Assembly (NCBI GenBank): GCA_022496805.1
Contig: CM040088.1
Span: 1,860,001-1,924,000, forward strand
Direction of reading: 5' to 3'
Source of the DNA: Pohlia nutans
Taxonomy: Eukaryota > Streptophyta > Bryopsida > Bryales > Mniaceae
Length of the DNA: 64,000 nt
Shown: piece after piece, positions 59,441 to 64,000 of the stretch
Layout: every line of letters starts with the position of its first letter
How positions within the stretch are numbered: position 1 is the stretch's first letter
Position numbers and translations under genes: made by a program
The notes under the pieces: generated by a model
Databases searched by the model: none
Told to the model about the DNA's origin: nothing
The model's input: the letters and a program-made list of their open reading frames with translations, nothing else

Positions 59441-60382
59441 GCCTCACTCGGCTGTTAATCGTCTGACAACTGAACAGATTATATTATGTTCCTATGTAAA
59501 AAATCGTGACATATACACCAGAGTACTTAACCCCTTAGCTAGGTACCGAGAGGCTTTTATGGAGCTCTTTAATCGATAACTGCAACTGCGTGGACAGGTG
59601 AAGGTTTAACTTCGTTGTTAGCATATTTTCAAGCTGCGGAACTTTCGTACGAGTATGGCATATCATGCATTTTAAATATTCTGAGAATAACCTCAGTTTC
59701 GATGCTTGAATGAACACGTTCAGAAGTGTTATTATATTTTGCAACTTTTAAACGTACCTGTTTGCACCATCACTCTTGGAAACACTTATTTTGATATATG
59801 CATTGGTATTGAGTAGCCTCAGGGACGCCATAATTCAATGCTGTTGATCATATTCGTCATAGTAGCCCATGGTATATATGTTCGATGCACTGCACCTGCT
59901 TCCAGGTTGGGCTAATCGATCGTTGAGCACACGTAAACCATCACAGAAATCTACGACGCAGAAAGATCAATGACAGCATCTATCAATGACCACATAAAAA
60001 TCACAACAAGCATTCAGAGAGTAGAATCGACGTCTTTCTAAAATGAGTATGTTAAATTTTAGGAGTTCACCTGAAATAATGATTTTCTTGTATACTCTAC
60101 GAACTAGGAAATTCGTAACGTGTAGCATGACTCGGTGCATGAAATCAATGCTAAATTTCATGAGTGCTAAGCGTAGGCAGTGCTACCACCATTTAGCATA
60201 ACTGATACCAATCGAATCGCCTTGCAGAATCGAATGATGTAGGATTCGAGCCCACGGTCAGAAACAAGGTGAGCCTAGCGATCACAACTTTGTGATACGA
60301 GCCTCAAAGTATTAGCAGAATACGAGTAAAGTAATTTTCTCCTCACGAACGTTCCATTTTTCCAACACTGACGTTTTAGGAG
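59441..60382. other. intergenic region between convergent dioxygenase and methyltransferase
   Basis: Includes the 3' UTR of the dioxygenase (stop at 59438-59440). An unpaired TTAACCCCTTAGCTAG end starts at about 59528. No other gene seen. Confidence 0.4.
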
Positions 60383-61406
60383 TCAGAGCTTCTTGAACCA
60401 AACAATGTCAGTGTTGTAAGGATATTGCAGCACTTGGTCATCGCCTTTATTGTCCCAGTGGATATCTGGCCCCGCTAGAACATGATCCACGTCTTTCTTC
60501 AGCTCGTCTTTCTGCTCAGCCCCGAGAACTGCAATGTAACTCTTGCTGAGAACTCGTTGCCACACAGCGTTCTTCGTGTTGGACACAGAGTAGTTCACTT
60601 GTCGTTCCTGAATCGGCAACTGGAACATTTTGGACACGGTCTGCGCCATCTCTGGCTCCTCAAAAGGTCTCCGCCACAGCCCCAACCGATACTGAGGACT
60701 ACCAGCTTCATGCTTCTCGTAGGCCTCCCGTAATCGGGCAACCCACGAGGTCTTCCTATCTTCTAGGTTCCAAATTAAGACCACCGTTCCGTCCTTCTTC
60801 AACACGCGGTGCATCTCCGTCAATGCAGCCACATTTGCAAACCAGTGAAATGCCTAGCCATAGACACTTTGGTCAGGAACAACGCAAATTCAGAGTCCGA
60901 AGTGAACCAATTCGACCTAAATTTTTCCCCTCACATCCGAATTCTTGTGCAAATTAACCAAAATTTCTTGACCAATTTGATTGATCATATTGTGAGAACA
61001 ATAATTCAGTGAACAAAAGAAATGCCTCATACTGGCTGACCTGCGCAACGAAGACGACATCCACACTGGCATCCGCAAGCGGAATGTCAGTGGCGGAGCC
61101 ATCCAGGACGACAATGCCGGGATGTTGCAGAAACTCGCGGCGCATGCCAGGCGAAGGCTCCACGGCCACGAGCTGGCCAATGCCAACGGGAAGAAGCAAG
61201 CGCGTCCACTTGCCCGTGCCAGCGGCGAGGTCCAGCACCGACAGAGAGGACGCGGTGGCGGGCGCACCAAGAGCGGGCACAATTTCGCGCTTCACAAGCT
61301 CCAACACCGCGGGCGGGTAACTTGGCCGGGCCGATTCGTAAATGCTCTGGTCCGCATTGAATCCCGAAGCTGCCACGGGATGCACTCCGCCAGTTATTGA
61401 CGCCAT
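60383..61406 (-). CDS. SAM-dependent methyltransferase (class I, Methyltransf_11-like)
   Basis: Two exons on the minus strand, 61406-61041 and 60853-60383, with a GT-AG intron in phase 0, encode 278 aa. The glycine-rich SAM motif I is VLDLAAGTGKWT (57-68), followed by the acidic residue of motif II in VAVEPSPGM (E83), and LDGSATDIPLADASVDVVF. The AQAFHWF segment spans the splice junction and is typical of a plant and protist family of small-molecule methyltransferases related to yeast Tmt1/Crg1-like enzymes. The C-terminal half has VLKKDGTVVLIWNLED. The product is probably a soluble cytosolic enzyme; the substrate is unknown. The start at 61406 is the first ATG ahead of the conserved block; a splice-acceptor-like TTTCTTGCAG 30 bp upstream leaves open an extra 5' exon. 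It converges on the dioxygenase at 57589. Confidence 0.88.
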
Positions 61407-61436
61407 GGCCGACTGCGAAATGCGAACTCGCAACCC

Positions 61437-61535
61437 TGCAAGAAACACTTACTGAACTACACAGAGACACTTATTGACAAGAAACTGCAGAAACTGCAGA
61501 GACTGCAAGAAACACTTATTGACTACACAGAGTTT
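61437..61535. repeat. direct repeat upstream of the methyltransferase
   Basis: TGCAAGAAACACTTA(C/T)TGA...CTACACAGAG occurs twice, at about 61437 and 61502, with a shorter ACACTTATTGAC copy and GAAACTGCA units between. It may be part of the 5' UTR or promoter. Confidence 0.6.
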
Positions 61536-61776
61536 CTAGAAAAAATACACTGAAACCTCGGTCCAGTACACGAGAGCTCGCAGATTTGCGAGGGAGGTCA
61601 CTCCGAATTCCGTCACCTCATCGACTTAGGGTTACACATTTCTCAGCCAAAAAACAAAAGCTCACTGCTGGGACTCGTCAGTACACAAGGCTCACGCATC
61701 TCTACCATCCGATTACTTGTCACTTGCGTTAGGGCCAACAATCAGGCCGGGCCCTAAGAACCTTTCCCAGACTTGC

Positions 61777-61865
61777 ACTCTGAAGAAGGTCATACAAAAA
61801 TCAAGACCTCACCATGCATTGTACTCTGAAGAAGGTCATACAAAAATCAAGACTTCATCATGCAG
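61777..61865 (+). repeat. 46-bp tandem duplication
   Basis: ACTCTGAAGAAGGTCATACA begins at 61777 and again at 61823; the units differ at only a few bases. Confidence 0.85.
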
Positions 61866-61899
61866 TTCCCCAACAACATCACTTAACCACTCACAAATC

Positions 61900-62010
61900 A
61901 CCACGTATGGATTGTACAATTAAGAAGACAAAATACAGTGCTAGTGTGGATTGTACAATTACCACGTATGGATTGTACAATTAAGAAGACAAAATACAGT
62001 GCTAGTGTAG
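61900..62010 (+). repeat. 61-bp tandem duplication
   Basis: ACCACGTATGGATTGTACAA begins at 61900 and again at 61961, followed in both by AAGACAAAATACAGTGCTAG. The two units are nearly identical. Confidence 0.85.
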
Positions 62011-62334
62011 GTGCTCTAATGTAAAGTGGACATTAGATCCCTCCATAACCTAAGGCCCACTTCATATCAGTAGGGCCTACTTGATTTGCAGCTTGGTGCA
62101 CTTCACAATTCATTGAACCATGAATTAGGCCAAAGTTCACAGTGAATTTAAAATTGGGGTCCTAATATAAAGCCCTTGTGCTCAATTCTTGACCCCAAGT
62201 TCAAAAATACTTCCTTGACCTCACAACAAAAACCTTTGGATCTAATTAATGGCCCAATTTCAAAAAACACTTACTTAACTATTCAATATACAGCCTTTAG
62301 GTCCAATTGTTATCCAAATTTAAATTTAACATAT

Positions 62335-62846
62335 AATGGACGATGAACAGTTTGTAAGCCTTCTCTTGACTACATCACATACAATTTTCATTCATCCAAA
62401 TTTTCCTTGGTGCTTGTGCTAGTTGACTACTCTTTGTATAATATGGATCTTCAAAATAGGATATTGCGATTTTTTTTTAAATGATGAAATTGGTTTATGT
62501 CAAGTTTCGTTCTTAGTTTAAAAAGTGAGACCTTAACAATGATTTTCCAAAATAAGTAGAATCAAATAATGGAAATCATACCATCTTATAGTGCATATTA
62601 TTCCAATTTGTTATGATTTTATTTTAATAAAAAAATTAAAAATTAGGGATTTTCAAATGAATTTCAGAAGAAAACCTTGCAAAATTAATTAAAGACTATT
62701 AATAAAAATATAATAAATCCAACAATACAAATGTGATCTACACATTGAGATTTACAACTTTTCTTTGTATATCAATTCCACTTTTGTGATTCATCACATT
62801 TTATAACACATCTTTGAAATTGGTGGTGGATCTAGATGTTAAAGGG
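62335..62846 (+). mobile_element. P-type TTAA element fragment
   Basis: Begins within a palindrome half (ATGGACGATGAACAG) and follows the fragment at 6596-6880 to about 62590. The right end GATGTTAAAGGGATAA (about 62829-62844) is a decayed terminus. Non-coding. Confidence 0.5.
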
Positions 62847-63465
62847 ATAAAGTCCTTGGGTTAAAATCTTGGTTCAAATTTACATTTGACATTACTTGGA
62901 TCCTCTCTTGTACACTTTGTACACCCATTGAGCCCAATTGATGATCCAATTTGATTCAATTCTATTGATTGCACCCAAGGTCTTGATTTGGATCTTTAGA
63001 TCATGACAATCCAATTATTTTTTGACTTGAGTGCAATTTTTTGGCGCCAAACATTTGCCACATAAGCAATCATATCATCAAAAGAGAAAATTAAGCCAAC
63101 CCTCAATATGAACTCTTCGACCCAATTTCAAAGGCTTTAGAGTATCCAACTTCTTTATTTGCTAACAAATACCATAACTTATTAGCTAGTCCAACACAAA
63201 TGAATTCAAAAATGAAAGTTCAAAAGTTTTGGAAATTATTTTTTCAAAAAATGTTATTTTAGTACAGCAAAAAAACGAAACCTCGAGGAATAGGCATAGT
63301 GCCGAAATGAAAAAAATACAAAAATAGTAATTATCCTCTGTCAGGCCATTCATTGAGAGGTGCGGGCCAGGTAATGGTTACCATAAAAGAATTTGAAGAC
63401 TTAGATGGTCATCGCAGCAGATGGTATTTGCCTTTCCACATATCAAGCACAATTTAATTACTTAC
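62847..63465. other. non-coding, possibly intron of the next gene
   Basis: AT-rich, no open frame of note. Its last part directly follows, on the minus strand, the splice donor of the exon at 63466-63748. Confidence 0.3.
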
Positions 63466-63748
63466 GTTGTTCGGCAGCTACAGATGCAGCAAAGACGACT
63501 AACACACCAGAAAGTGCAGCAATTGCAGTGAACCGGGCCACAAAACTATAATCTGCCGGATTACCAGCTGGGACCATCCAGTCCACCATTCCTAGAAGGG
63601 TTTCAGGCTCTGTCAGGTTTCCTAAAGAAACCTGTTTCCATTGGTTGGTGACGGGAAGTGTGATAGCATCTGCTTGAACATCTTGACAGGACACAAACAT
63701 GTGAGGCATGGGGATGTGCACCATGCTATGACTATCCACAGAAAGAGG
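63466..63748 (-). CDS. internal exon of an unidentified gene with a probable membrane segment (partial)
   Basis: On the minus strand a 283-bp open segment lies between a good acceptor (TGTACATGCAG before 63748) and a consensus donor (GTAAGT after 63466). It encodes about 94 residues with coding-like composition: HIPMPHMFVSCQDVQADAI in the first half, then a soluble stretch with WMVPAGNPADYSF, then a hydrophobic segment (FTAIAALSGVLVVFAASVA), a likely transmembrane helix. I do not recognise the family. Other exons lie outside the window or in unresolved flanks. Confidence 0.5.
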
Positions 63749-64000
63749 CTGCATGTACACCATAACAGTTAATCAGTACAGACGCACGTTAAATGTAAAG
63801 CAAAACAATCTGAGTTAAAAAAACATATGACCTCATTTACTCGAGCATACTAAGTTACAGAGCTCATAACAAACAAGTAAGACTCATCGAATTGAAGCAT
63901 AATTAGAGTTTACTTTCTGAATTCTGTAAACCCCTTAAAAGAAAGTTTGATTTTGCCACCTCAGAAACCCAAATGTGCCAACTGAAACCTGAACGGATGA
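63749..64000. other. probable intron of the partial gene
   Basis: AT-rich sequence upstream, on the minus strand, of the acceptor at 63749. No further exon recognised. Confidence 0.3.

Noticed and set aside
61009..61400. Plus-strand open frames of 92 and 103 codons
   Set aside because: They run antisense to the GC-rich first exon of the methyltransferase, which carries the SAM-binding motif.

Overview
This window looks like nuclear DNA of a land plant. It carries a spliced orthologue of the plant-type PP2A B'' subunit TONNEAU2/FASS, two plant-type 2-oxoglutarate dioxygenases with GT-AG introns, and many plant-style MITEs. The lineage cannot be fixed from the sequence alone; a non-seed plant is possible. 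No rRNA, tRNA, CRISPR or bacterial-type operon was seen. The DNA is AT-rich and gene-poor, with genes only at the two edges and near 39-42 kb.

Layout. 0-5.6 kb: TON2/FASS, 12 exons on +, one GC-AG intron. 5.6-39 kb: a transposon graveyard. 39.1-42.0 kb (-): 2OG-Fe(II) dioxygenase, 3 exons, 343 aa, with two inserted repeats in intron 1. 42-57.5 kb: more repeats. 57.6-59.4 kb (+): a second dioxygenase, 3 exons, 489 aa, sharing both intron positions with the first but carrying about 140 extra Ser/Pro-rich N-terminal residues. 60.4-61.4 kb (-): SAM-dependent methyltransferase, 2 exons, 278 aa. 63.5-63.7 kb (-): one exon of an unidentified gene with a probable membrane segment.

The most striking content is a large set of non-autonomous DNA elements bounded by TTAA and ending in CCCCTAA / TTAGGGG (or CCCTTT / AAAGGG). 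Their TTAA target and CCC ends match piggyBac-type transposition. A pair of related elements, one filled and one empty, shows the TTAA duplication to the base. At eleven ends from sequence-unrelated families, a 17-bp palindrome (6-bp arm, 5-bp centre, 6-bp arm) lies exactly 16 bp inside the TTAA. The palindrome sequence differs between families while symmetry and spacing are kept. Elements are also chained end to end, sharing a single TTAA. No transposase was found.

Other repeats include Tourist/PIF-like MITEs with TAA or TTA duplications (four copies of one family, one of another), a 112-bp CACTA-type MITE with a 3-bp duplication, several fold-back elements and short tandem repeats. The two dioxygenases are divergently oriented paralogues about 15.5 kb apart, and the second lies next to the methyltransferase; whether they form a pathway cluster is only a hypothesis.
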